A stretch of 64,000 bases of DNA from Pseudomonas monteilii NBRC 103158 = DSM 14164 (GTDB taxonomy: Bacteria > Pseudomonadota > Gammaproteobacteria > Pseudomonadales > Pseudomonadaceae). The first letter of the stretch is position 1; each line of letters begins with the position of its first letter. The stretch lies in assembly GCF_000730605.1 (NCBI RefSeq), contig NZ_BBIS01000002.1, forward strand, positions 46,014 to 110,013, written 5' to 3'. The notes beneath the pieces were generated by a model that saw only the letters and a list, made by a program, of their open reading frames with translations, was not told the DNA's origin and did not search any database. Shown piece by piece: positions 17,421 to 27,461 of the stretch. The translations under genes and the position numbers were made by a program.

Positions 17421-19103
17421 ATGTTGCAGACCCGCATCATCAAGCCCGCCGAGGGCGCCTACGCCTACCCACTGCTGATCAAGCGCCTGCTGATGTCCGG
17501 TAGCCGCTATGAAAAGACCCGTGAAATCGTCTATCGCGACCAGTTGCGGCTGACATATCCACAGCTCAACGAACGTATTGCACGCCTGGCCAATGTGCTG
17601 ACCGAGGCCGGAGTAAAGGCCGGTGATACCGTGGCGGTGATGGATTGGGACAGCCACCGCTACCTGGAATGCATGTTCGCCATCCCGATGATCGGTGCGG
17701 TGGTGCATACCATCAACGTGCGCCTGTCGCCCGAGCAGATCCTCTACACCATGAACCACGCCGAAGACCGCGTGGTGCTGGTCAACAGCGACTTCGTCGG
17801 CCTCTACCAGGGTATTGCCGGGCAGCTGACCACCGTCGACAAGACCCTGTTGCTGACCGATGGCCCGGACAAGGCCGCCGAGCTACCCAATCTGGTGGGT
17901 GAATACGAGCAATTGCTGGCCGCTGCCAGCCCGCACTACGATTTCCCCGACTTCGACGAAAATTCGGTGGCCACCACCTTCTACACCACTGGCACCACCG
18001 GCAACCCCAAGGGCGTGTATTTCACCCACCGGCAACTGGTGCTGCACACGCTGGCCGAGGCTTCGGTCACCGGCAGTATCGACAGCGTGCGCCTGCTGGG
18101 CAGCAACGACGTGTACATGCCCATTACCCCGATGTTCCATGTGCATGCCTGGGGCATCCCCTACGCCGCCACCATGCTCGGTATGAAGCAGGTGTACCCG
18201 GGACGCTACGAGCCAGACATGCTGGTCAAGCTGTGGCGCGAGGAGAAGGTCACGTTCTCTCATTGTGTGCCGACCATTCTGCAGATGCTGCTCAACTGCC
18301 CGACCTCGCAGGGCCAGGACTTCGGCGGCTGGAAGATCATCATCGGCGGCAGCGCGCTCAACCGCTCGTTGTACCAGGCAGCCCTGGCCCGGGGTATCCA
18401 GCTAACCGCAGCGTACGGCATGTCCGAGACCTGCCCGCTGATATCCGCCGCGCACCTGAACGACGAACTGCAGGCCGGTAGCGAAGACGAGCGCATCACC
18501 TACCGCATCAAGGCCGGCGTGCCGGTGCCACTGGTCGAAGCGGCGATTGTCGATGGCGACGGCAACTTCCTTCCTTCGGATGGCGAGACCCAGGGCGAGT
18601 TGGTGCTGCGTGCGCCGTGGCTGACCATGGGTTATTTCAAGGAGCCGGAGAAGAGCGAGGAGCTGTGGCAGGGCGGCTGGCTCCACACCGGTGACGTCGC
18701 CACCCTCGACGGCATGGGCTACATCGACATCCGTGACCGTATCAAGGATGTGATCAAGACCGGTGGCGAGTGGATTTCCTCACTCGATCTGGAAGACCTG
18801 ATCAGCCGCCACCCGGCCGTACGTGAAGTGGCGGTGGTCGGAGTGGCCGACCCGCAGTGGGGCGAGCGCCCGTTTGCCCTGCTGGTGGTGCGCGACGGCC
18901 AGGCCATCGATGCCAAGGCGCTCAAGGAACACCTCAAACCGTTCGTCGAGCAAGGGCACATCAACAAGTGGGCGATTCCTAGCCAGATCGCCGTTGTTAC
19001 TGAAGTTCCCAAGACCAGTGTCGGTAAGCTCGACAAGAAACGCATCCGCCAGGACATCGTCCAGTGGCAAGCCAGCAACAGCGCCTTCCTTTCCACCCTG
19101 TAA
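17421..19103 (+). CDS. Medium-chain fatty acid--CoA ligase (AlkK-like)
   Basis: A 560-residue AMP-forming ligase that activates fatty acids to acyl-CoA. The P-loop YTTGTTGNPKGVYFTH, the AYGMSETCPL motif and the GWLHTGDVATLDGMGYIDIRDR block are intact. The C-terminal lysine motif is SVGKLDKKRIRQ. The start MLQTRIIKPAEG at 17421 has AAAGGGA upstream and gives the usual length; a frame opening 14 codons earlier is less likely. Close relatives in P. putida act on medium-chain acids. It precedes the DUF1302/DUF1329 envelope pair. Confidence 0.87.
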   Translation: MLQTRIIKPAEGAYAYPLLIKRLLMSGSRYEKTREIVYRDQLRLTYPQLNERIARLANVLTEAGVKAGDTVAVMDWDSHRYLECMFAIPMIGAVVHTINVRLSPEQILYTMNHAEDRVVLVNSDFVGLYQGIAGQLTTVDKTLLLTDGPDKAAELPNLVGEYEQLLAAASPHYDFPDFDENSVATTFYTTGTTGNPKGVYFTHRQLVLHTLAEASVTGSIDSVRLLGSNDVYMPITPMFHVHAWGIPYAATMLGMKQVYPGRYEPDMLVKLWREEKVTFSHCVPTILQMLLNCPTSQGQDFGGWKIIIGGSALNRSLYQAALARGIQLTAAYGMSETCPLISAAHLNDELQAGSEDERITYRIKAGVPVPLVEAAIVDGDGNFLPSDGETQGELVLRAPWLTMGYFKEPEKSEELWQGGWLHTGDVATLDGMGYIDIRDRIKDVIKTGGEWISSLDLEDLISRHPAVREVAVVGVADPQWGERPFALLVVRDGQAIDAKALKEHLKPFVEQGHINKWAIPSQIAVVTEVPKTSVGKLDKKRIRQDIVQWQASNSAFLSTL

Positions 19104-19435
19104 CCGCCGTGCGGGTCGCGAACGCCAGAACGCGACCCGCACGCTAGAGGCCTTCACGCCTTGCCAAACGGCTGAAATGCGCCATCCTTTAGCACTGCCA
19201 GCCCGCAACCGGGATAACAGTGCAGCGAGTTGGCGGCATGGAGCGCAAATCACACTTTAGAGGGATCAAGCGCCTGTGCCTTGCTGGCTATAGTCGGGGC
19301 CAGGGGATTTTCAGGAATGGGGGAGGGCGACACGCGCAAGCCGTGTCGTCGCAGGTGCAAACCTGCAAACCGGTCGCTCGGGCCGTTCTTGAAAGGACTC
19401 ACTGCCATAACAAAAAAGTACATGGAGTAGCGTCG
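19104..19435. other. 332-bp leader region with hairpins
   Basis: A 12-bp stem GTGCGGGTCGCG and its complement (19109-19142) follow the ligase stop codon without a T-run. Further on lie two smaller hairpins (GGCGACACG/CGTGTCGTC near 19328 and GCAGGT/ACCTGC near 19350). The start of the DUF1302 gene follows at 19436. No gene is seen. Confidence 0.5.
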
Positions 19436-21322
19436 ATGAAATCTGCAAACCTGTTCTGGCGCCGGGCCAAGTTGCCCCTGGCCGTCAGCCTTGCTTCCAC
19501 GCTCGCAAGTCCTGCTTTCGCTGTCAGCTTCAACATTGGTGAAATCGAAGGCCAGTTCGACTCCTCGCTCTCCATCGGCGCCAGCTGGTCGACGGCCAAC
19601 CCCAACAAGAACCTGATCGGTGTCAACAACGGCGGCAAGGGCCTGTCTCAGACCTCCGACGATGGCCACCTGAACTTCAAGAAGGGCGAAACCTTCTCCA
19701 AGATCTTCAAGGGTATTCATGACCTGGAGCTCAAGTACGGCGATACCGGTGTGTTCGTGCGCGGCAAGTATTGGTATGACTTCGAACTCAAGGACGAAAG
19801 CCGCGAGTTCAAGGACATTAGCGACTCCAATCGCAAGGAAGGCGCCAAGTCGTCCGGCGCCCAGTTGCTCGACGCCTTCGTGTACCACAACTACTCCATC
19901 GCTGATCAGCCTGGCTCTGTGCGCCTTGGCAAGCAGGTGGTGAGCTGGGGCGAAAGTACCTTCATCGGCGGCGGCATCAACTCGATCAACCCCATCGACG
20001 TATCGGCGTTCCGCCGCCCAGGGGCGGAGATCAAGGAAGGCTTGATCCCGGTCAACATGTTCTACATCTCGCAAAGCCTGACCGACAACCTGTCGGCCGA
20101 AGCCTTCTACCAGATCGAGTGGGACCAGACGGTTGTCGACAACTGCGGTACCTTCTTCTCTCAGCCGGACATCATCGCCGACGGCTGTACCGACAACCTG
20201 CGTGTGCTCAACAGCAGCCGCACAGTGCCGGCTGCGGCCCAGCAGTTCCTCGCCACCCGTGGCGTCAACATCAATGAAGAAGGTGTGATGGTGGCGCGCG
20301 GCGCCGACCGCGACGCCCGGGACAGTGGCCAGTTCGGTGTGGCCATGCGCTACATGTTCGAACCGCTCGACACTGAATTTGGCGCCTATTTCATGAACTA
20401 CCACAGCCGTGCGCCGATCTTCAGCGCCACCGGCGCCTCGCCTTCGGTATTTGCCGGGCTGAGCGCGCTGCCGGCGCAGCTGCGTGCATTGGCGCCGTTG
20501 ATCGTCGCGGGTAACTCGAAGTATTTCGTCGAATACCCGGAAGATATCCGCCTGTATGGCCTGAGCTTCTCCACCACATTGCCCACCGGCACCGCGTGGA
20601 GCGGCGAAATCAGCTACCGGCCGAATGCCCCGGTGCAGCTGAATACCACCGATATCCTGTTCGCGGGTGTGCGTCCGATTGGCGGTGCATTGACCAACGC
20701 CTCGCTGCTGACCGGTACGCCAGGGGAAGACCTGCACGGGTATCGCCGTAAGGAGATCACTCAATTCCAGACCACCCTGACGCACTTCTTCGACCAGGTG
20801 ATGGGCGCCAGCCGGATGACCGTGGTGGGTGAAGTGGGTGTCACCCATGTCGGCGGGCTGGAGAACGCACACGACACGCGTTACGGTCGTGACCCGGTGT
20901 TCGGCCCTGGTCCATTGCCATCCACTGGTGGCGCAGACACCTGCCAGGCGCTCAATGCCAGCACTATCGCAGGCGCTGGTGCGGGGGCATCCACTGCCAA
21001 CCTGAACCGCAACTGCGAGAACGACGGCTACACCACCAGCACTTCCTGGGGTTACCGCGCCCGCGTCATCTGGGACTACAACGACGTCTTCGCCGGGGTG
21101 AACCTGAAGCCGAGCGTGGCCTGGTCGCATGACGTGTCTGGCTACTCGCCAGGCCCTGGTGCGAACTTCGAGGAGGGCCGCAAGGCAGTTAGCCTGGGCC
21201 TGGACGCCGAGTACCAGAACACCTACACGGCGAGCCTGTCGTACACCAACTTCTTCGATGGCAAGTACACCACTGTGGATGACCGTGACTTCGTCGCGCT
21301 CAGCTTCGGCGTGAACTTCTAA
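19436..21322 (+). CDS. DUF1302 family outer-membrane beta-barrel protein
   Basis: A 628-residue exported protein. The start at 19436 has GGAG 8 nt upstream, and a long signal peptide ends near SPAFA. The mature protein is rich in alternating hydrophobic and polar residues and ends in FVALSFGVNF, a terminal Phe-type beta-signal for outer-membrane insertion. It matches DUF1302, which is nearly always encoded next to DUF1329, as here. Such pairs are linked to handling of hydrophobic substrates; the substrate is unknown. Confidence 0.85.
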   Translation: MKSANLFWRRAKLPLAVSLASTLASPAFAVSFNIGEIEGQFDSSLSIGASWSTANPNKNLIGVNNGGKGLSQTSDDGHLNFKKGETFSKIFKGIHDLELKYGDTGVFVRGKYWYDFELKDESREFKDISDSNRKEGAKSSGAQLLDAFVYHNYSIADQPGSVRLGKQVVSWGESTFIGGGINSINPIDVSAFRRPGAEIKEGLIPVNMFYISQSLTDNLSAEAFYQIEWDQTVVDNCGTFFSQPDIIADGCTDNLRVLNSSRTVPAAAQQFLATRGVNINEEGVMVARGADRDARDSGQFGVAMRYMFEPLDTEFGAYFMNYHSRAPIFSATGASPSVFAGLSALPAQLRALAPLIVAGNSKYFVEYPEDIRLYGLSFSTTLPTGTAWSGEISYRPNAPVQLNTTDILFAGVRPIGGALTNASLLTGTPGEDLHGYRRKEITQFQTTLTHFFDQVMGASRMTVVGEVGVTHVGGLENAHDTRYGRDPVFGPGPLPSTGGADTCQALNASTIAGAGAGASTANLNRNCENDGYTTSTSWGYRARVIWDYNDVFAGVNLKPSVAWSHDVSGYSPGPGANFEEGRKAVSLGLDAEYQNTYTASLSYTNFFDGKYTTVDDRDFVALSFGVNF

Positions 21323-21347
21323 GCACACAGATCCAGGACGACACGAC

Positions 21348-22712
21348 ATGAACAAGACCAGAAGTCTGCTGCAAGCCGGTGTACTGGGCCTGTCCCTGCT
21401 GGCGACCAGCGTGATGGCTGCGGTATCCGCCGACGAGGCGGCCAAGCTGGGCAGTACCCTGACCCCGATGGGCGCCGAGAAGGCCGGCAACGCCGATGGC
21501 TCGATCGGCCCGTGGGAGCCGCTGTCGAAGAGTGCGGGCAGCGTCGACAGCAAGGGCTTTTTGGCCGACCCGTATGGCAGTGAAAAGCCGCTGTTCACCA
21601 TCACCGCGCAGAACGCCGACCAGTACAAGGACAAGCTTTCGCCGGGCCAGTTGGCCATGCTCAAGCGTTACCCGGACACCTTCAAGATCCCGGTATTCAA
21701 AACCCATCGCGGTTCAACCGTCCCGGCCGATGTGTTTGCGGCCATCAAGGAAAACGCCACCAAGACCACCCTGGTGGAAGGCGGCAACGGCCTGAACAAC
21801 TTCCGCACGGCTGTGCCGTTCCCGATCCCCAAAAGCGGCCTGGAGGTGATCTGGAACCACATCACCCGCTACCGGGGGGGCAGTGTCAGCCGCCTGGTAA
21901 CCCAGGCCACGCCACAGCAGAACGGCTCGTTCAACCCAGTGTACTTCTCCGACCAGTTCGTCTTCCGCGACAAGATGAAGGATTACGACCCGAACAACCC
22001 GGGCAACATCCTGTTCTACTTCAAGCAGGAAGTGACCGCGCCTGCGCGCCTGGCCGGTACCGTGCTGCTGGTGCACGAAACCCTCGATCAGGTGAAGGAA
22101 CCGCGCAAGGCGTGGATCTACAACGCCGGCCAGCGCCGTGTGCGCCAGGCGCCGCAGGTGTCGTATGACGGCCCGGGTACCGCTGCCGATGGCTTGCGTA
22201 CCTCCGACAACCTGGACATGTTCAACGGTGCGCCAGACCGCTACGACTGGAAGCTGGAAGGCAAGAAAGAGCTGTACATCGCCTCCAACGCCTTCAAGCT
22301 GGACGACCCCAAGCTGAAGTACACCGACATCATCAAGGCCGGGCACATCAACCAGGACCTTGCCCGCTACGAGCTGCGCCGCGTGTGGCATGTGGTCGCG
22401 ACCCTGAAGCCAGGCCAGCGCCACATCTATGCCAAGCGTGACTTCTACATCGACGAAGACACCTGGCAGGCGGCGGTGATCGACCAGTACGACGGTCGCA
22501 ACCAGCTGTGGCGCGTTTCCGAAGCTCATTCCCAGCCGTATTACAACAATGAGGTGCCTTGGTACACCCTGGAGGCCATTTACGACCTGCAGTCGGGTCG
22601 TTACCTGGCCTTGGGCATGAAGAACGAAGAGAAGCGTGCCTACGACTTCGGCTTCAGTGCCAGCAAGGCTGACTTCCAGCCAGCAGCGCTGCGTCAGTCG
22701 GGTATTCGGTAA
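21348..22712 (+). CDS. DUF1329 family periplasmic protein (LolA-like fold)
   Basis: A 454-residue exported protein with signal peptide MNKTRSLLQAGVLGLSLLATSVMA. DUF1329 proteins resemble the lipid carrier LolA. Conserved blocks visible here include LKRYPDTFKIPVF, WNHITRYRGGSV and the aromatic-rich C-terminal PWYTLEAIYDLQSGRYLALG. It lies 25 bp after the DUF1302 barrel gene, so the two probably act as a periplasmic carrier and an outer-membrane partner. A terminator follows. Confidence 0.87.
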   Translation: MNKTRSLLQAGVLGLSLLATSVMAAVSADEAAKLGSTLTPMGAEKAGNADGSIGPWEPLSKSAGSVDSKGFLADPYGSEKPLFTITAQNADQYKDKLSPGQLAMLKRYPDTFKIPVFKTHRGSTVPADVFAAIKENATKTTLVEGGNGLNNFRTAVPFPIPKSGLEVIWNHITRYRGGSVSRLVTQATPQQNGSFNPVYFSDQFVFRDKMKDYDPNNPGNILFYFKQEVTAPARLAGTVLLVHETLDQVKEPRKAWIYNAGQRRVRQAPQVSYDGPGTAADGLRTSDNLDMFNGAPDRYDWKLEGKKELYIASNAFKLDDPKLKYTDIIKAGHINQDLARYELRRVWHVVATLKPGQRHIYAKRDFYIDEDTWQAAVIDQYDGRNQLWRVSEAHSQPYYNNEVPWYTLEAIYDLQSGRYLALGMKNEEKRAYDFGFSASKADFQPAALRQSGIR

Positions 22713-22738
22713 CCTGAAAGACTCCGTGTGATCCCCAG

Positions 22739-22762
22739 AACGCCCCGGCCTGCCGGGGCGTT
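22739..22762 (+). terminator. Rho-independent terminator after the DUF1329 gene
   Basis: AACGCCCCGG/CCGGGGCGTT with a CCTG loop, followed by TCTATTTT. Confidence 0.85.
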
Positions 22763-22976
22763 TCTATTTTCCTGCCCTGTCCTCTTCGCGGGCAGGCTAT
22801 AAACCTGCTGAATACCCACCCAAACCCCCGCACCAGCCGCTGTCCATCAGCCTTGTCGCTTTTTGTCGCAGTCTTTCCCGGGGCAAATGCGCCCATCATC
22901 TTCAAATGCGCTGCGTTACCGGCTAGTCTCGCAAGCATCCATATCGCCGTAGTCTTCCAACCAGAACGAGCCGGCC

Positions 22977-25694
22977 ATGACAGACTTGTCCCGTACGCAT
23001 GGATTCGCCAGCCAGGCCCTGGGCCTGCTGGACGGGCGTTTCTTTCGGCCCCCCCTGCCGGAGGGGCATGTGCCGCGTCCGCGCCTGTGCCAGCGCCTGT
23101 ACACCGGCCTCGGCGCTCGCCTGCTGCTGGTCAACGCCCCGGCGGGTTTCGGCAAAAGCTCCCTGGCCATCGAGTTTTGCGAGGCACTGCCTGAACACTG
23201 GCGCAGCCTGTGGCTTGGCCTGAGCCAGCGAGATGCAGACCCAGGCCGCTTCCTTGAGCGCCTGCTCGAAGGGCTGCAGCAATACTGCCCGGCCCTGGGT
23301 GGTCAGGCCATGGGCTTGCTGAAAATGCGCCAGCGCCATCAGCCGTTCGCCTTCGAAGAGTGGCTTGACGGCCTGCTCGACGAGCTGGCGTTGTACCTGC
23401 AAGCGGATACACCGTTGCTGCTCGTACTGGATGATTACCACCTGGCCCAAGGGCCTGTACTTGACCGTTGCCTGCAGTTTTTCCTCAACCACCTGCCGGC
23501 CGGCCTGGTGTTGCTGGTTACCAGTCGCCAGCGCCCGGACTGGCACCTGGCGCGCCTGCGGCTGTCGCGTCAGCTGGTCGAGCTGAACGAACAGGATTTG
23601 CGCCTTACCGCCGAAGAGTCGCTGGCGGTACTCGGTCGCCAGCCCACGGGCCTGCGCGGCCAGGCCCTGGACAACCTTATCCAGCGCAGTGATGGCTGGG
23701 TGGCCGGGTTGCGTTTCTGGCAACTGGCGGCCAGCGACAGTGCCGACGAGCAGGCCTTGCCCCAGGCGCTGCATGGTGGCGAAGGGCTGATTCGCGACTA
23801 CCTGCTCGAAGAAGTCATCGACATGCTGCCCGCCGATGTGCAGGCCTTCTTGTACGAAACCGCGTGCCAGGAGCGTTTCTGCGCCCAACTTTGCGATGCC
23901 GTGCGGATTCGCCACGACAGTGCCGAGATCCTGCGTTTCCTGCAGGCGCACCAGGTGTTTCTGGTGCCGTTGGACGAGCACGGCCACTGGTTCCGTTATC
24001 ACCACTTGTTCTCCGACTTGCTGCGCAGTCGCCAGGCCAACGAACCGCTGGCCGGCTTGCACTTGCGGGCGAGCCGTTGGTTCGAAGCCCAGGGCCTGCT
24101 GGACGAGGCGGTGGAGCAGGCCTTGCGTGCCGGCCACCTTGATGTTGCCGCCGACCTGGTGCAGAGCCTGTCCGAGGAGCAACTGCTGGCCGAACAGAAC
24201 GTCGGCATGTTGCTGCGCTGGAAGATGGACTTGCCCGACAGCCTGCTGATCAGCACGCCAAGGTTGATTGTGCTGTACAGCTGGGCGTTGGGCCTGGCTT
24301 GCCAACTGGACGCGGCCGAGGAGCTTGCCGGCTACCTCAGCCGCTTCCTGCCCGCACCTTCGGCGACCGCGCAAAAGTCGATGTTGGCCCAGTGGCTGGC
24401 GCTGAGTGGGGTGATTGCCCGAGGCCGGGGTGACCGTGAGCGCACGTTGGCCTATTGCAGCGAAGCGCTGCAGAGCCTGCCAAGCAAGCGCTATGGCCAG
24501 CGCCTGGTGTGCCTGTCGACGCTGTCCAACCTGGCCATCGCCGATGGTGATTTCTGGCGGGCCCGCGGCTGGAACCGAGAAGCCCTGGAACTGGCCCAGC
24601 GAGTCGGCAACCCGTTGTTCGAGGCCTTGGCCCATTACGACCGGGCGCGTGTACTGCACGCCCGTGGCGAAGTATTGCGGGCGCTGGACGAAGTGCGCCA
24701 AGGGCTGCAACGCCTGCAAGGGCTTTCGGCACAGCGGTTGTATGCCGTGCGCGCACGCCTGACCCTTTACGAAGGCTATCTGTTGGTTTCGCGCCTGCAG
24801 CCTGCCCAGGGCCGTGCGCGGTTGCGCGCGGGGCTGGGCGAGGCGCGGGCCTGCCGGGACATCAGTGTGCTCATCGGCCATTGCGTGATCGCCACGCTCG
24901 ATGGGCGGGAAGGGCACTTTGCCGAGGCCTTTGCCGAACTGGCCGAGGCTGAGCGCCTGATGCATATCTGGGACGTGCCCCCGGTCTACTACCTGGCCAT
25001 GATTACCCTGGTCAAATGCGAACTGTGGCTGGCCCAGGGGCGCACCGACCTGGCCGAGTCGTGGCTGCTGCGCCTGGGCCAGACCTACGGCGGTGAGCAG
25101 CCAGCGGCAGCACCGGAGTTCCACCCACTGCTGCCGTTGCACATTGCGCTGCAGCAGGCGCTGCTCGAGCGCATCCAGTTACGCGGCGACGACGCCGTGC
25201 AACGTCTGGCCAGCCTGGTCGAGCGCGGGCAGGCCAGTGGCGGCATGATGCTCACCGTCAGCGCTCTTTGCCAATGGCTCTCTCTGCTGCTGGCCGAAGG
25301 CCGCGAAGCGCAGGCCGCGCAGTTGCTGCCAGGCTTGCTTGAGGCCGCCCGTGGCGGCGTGCTGCAACCGTTCCAGCCGCTGCTGGAAAAACACCCGCAA
25401 TGGCTTCACGAGCAACTGCAGGCAGGTGCCGCGTGCGCGGTTCAGGCCGAACTGCTCAAACGCCTGCCACCGCTGCCAAGCGCCAGCACGGGCAGCGGCG
25501 AGGCGTTGAGTGGCCGTGAGCTGGCAGTGCTCGAACTGATCGCTCAGGGTTGTTCCAATCAGCAGATCAGCGAGCGGCTGTTCATATCCCTGCACACGGT
25601 CAAGACCCACGCCAGCCACATCAACAGCAAGCTGGGCGTCGAGCGGCGTACGCAGGCGGTGGCCAAGGCCAAATCCCTGGGGTTGCTGGCGTGA
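22977..25694 (+). CDS. MalT-like LuxR family transcriptional regulator (LAL/STAND ATPase)
   Basis: A 905-residue regulator of the large ATP-binding LuxR type. The Walker A motif APAGFGKS is at residues 54-61 and Walker B LLLVLDDYH at about 147-155. A long helical, TPR-like middle part would sense an inducer. The C-terminal 60 residues form the LuxR helix-turn-helix (LSGRELAVLELIAQGCSNQQISERLF). MalT-like regulators bind DNA as ATP- and inducer-bound oligomers. It stands just downstream of the ligase/DUF1302/DUF1329 genes and is the obvious candidate to control them, though this is inference. Confidence 0.88.
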   Translation: MTDLSRTHGFASQALGLLDGRFFRPPLPEGHVPRPRLCQRLYTGLGARLLLVNAPAGFGKSSLAIEFCEALPEHWRSLWLGLSQRDADPGRFLERLLEGLQQYCPALGGQAMGLLKMRQRHQPFAFEEWLDGLLDELALYLQADTPLLLVLDDYHLAQGPVLDRCLQFFLNHLPAGLVLLVTSRQRPDWHLARLRLSRQLVELNEQDLRLTAEESLAVLGRQPTGLRGQALDNLIQRSDGWVAGLRFWQLAASDSADEQALPQALHGGEGLIRDYLLEEVIDMLPADVQAFLYETACQERFCAQLCDAVRIRHDSAEILRFLQAHQVFLVPLDEHGHWFRYHHLFSDLLRSRQANEPLAGLHLRASRWFEAQGLLDEAVEQALRAGHLDVAADLVQSLSEEQLLAEQNVGMLLRWKMDLPDSLLISTPRLIVLYSWALGLACQLDAAEELAGYLSRFLPAPSATAQKSMLAQWLALSGVIARGRGDRERTLAYCSEALQSLPSKRYGQRLVCLSTLSNLAIADGDFWRARGWNREALELAQRVGNPLFEALAHYDRARVLHARGEVLRALDEVRQGLQRLQGLSAQRLYAVRARLTLYEGYLLVSRLQPAQGRARLRAGLGEARACRDISVLIGHCVIATLDGREGHFAEAFAELAEAERLMHIWDVPPVYYLAMITLVKCELWLAQGRTDLAESWLLRLGQTYGGEQPAAAPEFHPLLPLHIALQQALLERIQLRGDDAVQRLASLVERGQASGGMMLTVSALCQWLSLLLAEGREAQAAQLLPGLLEAARGGVLQPFQPLLEKHPQWLHEQLQAGAACAVQAELLKRLPPLPSASTGSGEALSGRELAVLELIAQGCSNQQISERLFISLHTVKTHASHINSKLGVERRTQAVAKAKSLGLLA

Positions 25695-25853
25695 TGCTGG
25701 TCCTGCAGGTCATTGCCCGCTAAAGTGATGGCCTGAGGCCATGGTTTGTGGCCGCCAAAGCTCTACCCTCATCTTTCCCGACCAGCTGCCGATACAGCGA
25801 TCGGTGGCATCGCCTCGCGCGATTTTTCAATCATTCCAAGGCAGGTCGTGTTG

Positions 25854-27461
25854 ATGCTGCAGTACGGGCAAAAAAGCTTTCTGATCGTCGACGACTTTAC
25901 CGACTTTCGCACGTCGACCCGTTCAATGCTGCGCGAGTTGGGCGTGCGCGACGTGGACACCGCTGACAGCGGCGAGCAGGCGCTGCGCATGTGCGCACAG
26001 AAGCGCTATGACTTCATCCTGCAGGATTTTCACCTGGGTGATGGCAAGAAAAACGGCCAGCAGGTGCTCGAAGACCTGATCATCGACAAGCACATCAGCC
26101 ATGAGTGCGTGTTCATCATGGTCACGGCCGAGAGCAGCCAGGCCATTGTCCTCAGTGCCATCGAGCACGAGCCCGATGCCTACCTGACCAAACCGTTCAA
26201 CCGGGTTGGCCTGGCCCAGCGCGTCGAGAAGCTGTATCAGCGCAAGACCTTGCTCAAGCCGATTCTGCAGGCCCTGGACCGCAGTCGCCCGGCCGAAGTG
26301 CTGGCAGCTTGTGCCGAGCTGTGCAAGAAAGACCCGCGCCTGGCACCACTGTGCCTGCGCTACCGGGCCGATGCCTTGCGCAACCTCAACCGCTTCGAGG
26401 AGCTGGAAAAATTCCTCAAAGCCATCCTGGCCAGTCGCCCGCAGCCGTGGGTGTACGCTGCATTGGGCGCCCTGATGCACAAGCGTGGCCAGAATGCCCA
26501 GGCCCAGGGCGTGTACGAGCAGGCACTCAAGGCGTTCCCGATCATGCCAGGGCTTTACGACGGTATGGCCGAAGTGCTGGTGGCTCAGGGCGATACCCGA
26601 CGTGCGCAAAACCTGCTGGAAGAGGCGGTACGCCTGTCGCCACTGTCGGTGCGTCGGCAGTCGACACTGGGCAAGCTGGCGCTGGAAAACGAAGACTTCG
26701 AAAGCGCGTCGAAGGCGTTCCGCCATGCGGTGAACCAAGGGCAGAGCTCGCGCTACAAGGACGCCGAAAACAACCTGGGCCTGGTGCAGGCCCTGATGAG
26801 CAAGAATGCAGGCTTTGGCCTGGACGCCCGTACCCGGGTCGAGATCAACACCACGCTCAGCGAAGTGGCCAAGGAAAACCCCGAAGACCAGGGTTTGCAG
26901 GTGCGTGCGCGGATGATGAAAGCCGCCAGTCTGCAGCAGGCGGGCGACCCGGAAACGGCGGCCAAGCTGACCGAGCAGGCGATCCAGCGCCTGGCCAAGA
27001 TGAACCAGTTTTTCTCGGTCGATTCGGCCCTGACCGTTGCCGCGCAGCTGCAGGCAATGGGGCAGGATGCCGCCGCCATCGGCGTGCTGAAAAGCTGTGT
27101 GGAAAGTTATGGCGATGACCCTAAGGTCATGGAGAAAGTGGGCAAGCTGACGGACGACCCCAGCGTGCTCAACGCCATTACCGAAGCGGTCACCCTCAAT
27201 CGCCAGGGTGTGCGCAGTTACCAGGGAGGGCAGCTTGGCGAGGCGTTGCAACTGTTCCGCAAGGCGCTGGGTATGCAGCCGAAGAACATCAGCATCGCCC
27301 TCAACACCGCCCAGGCGCTGCTGCGTATTGGCGGTGACAACCCTCAGCCCGCGATCATGCAGGAATGCCAGGACGCCTTGACCAGCGTGGCCGGTATCCC
27401 TGCCAGCGACAATCGCTATGACCGTTACCGCAAACTGCACATCCGAGTGTTCGGCGCATGA
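25854..27461 (+). CDS. Response regulator with C-terminal TPR region
   Basis: A 535-residue protein. Residues 1-125 form a complete receiver domain with acidic pair Asp13-Asp14, phospho-acceptor Asp58 (FILQDFHLGDG), Thr91 and Lys113 (LTKPF). The remainder consists of TPR-like helical repeats; no DNA-binding, GGDEF or other enzymatic output is seen. The start at 25854 (MLQYGQKSFL) has AGG 8 nt upstream; GTG at 25848 is an alternative. It overlaps the kinase gene by 4 bp (ATGA). Output is probably protein-protein interaction. Confidence 0.85.
   Translation: MLQYGQKSFLIVDDFTDFRTSTRSMLRELGVRDVDTADSGEQALRMCAQKRYDFILQDFHLGDGKKNGQQVLEDLIIDKHISHECVFIMVTAESSQAIVLSAIEHEPDAYLTKPFNRVGLAQRVEKLYQRKTLLKPILQALDRSRPAEVLAACAELCKKDPRLAPLCLRYRADALRNLNRFEELEKFLKAILASRPQPWVYAALGALMHKRGQNAQAQGVYEQALKAFPIMPGLYDGMAEVLVAQGDTRRAQNLLEEAVRLSPLSVRRQSTLGKLALENEDFESASKAFRHAVNQGQSSRYKDAENNLGLVQALMSKNAGFGLDARTRVEINTTLSEVAKENPEDQGLQVRARMMKAASLQQAGDPETAAKLTEQAIQRLAKMNQFFSVDSALTVAAQLQAMGQDAAAIGVLKSCVESYGDDPKVMEKVGKLTDDPSVLNAITEAVTLNRQGVRSYQGGQLGEALQLFRKALGMQPKNISIALNTAQALLRIGGDNPQPAIMQECQDALTSVAGIPASDNRYDRYRKLHIRVFGA

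Noticed and set aside
19250..21664. An 804-codon open frame on the minus strand opposite the DUF1302 and DUF1329 genes.
   Set aside because: It has no recognisable domain or ribosome site and lies antisense to clear exported-protein genes; high GC content keeps antisense frames open.
22923..25142. A 739-codon minus-strand frame opposite the LuxR regulator.
   Set aside because: The plus strand encodes an intact Walker A/B and LuxR domain; the antisense product is low-complexity Gln/Arg-rich.
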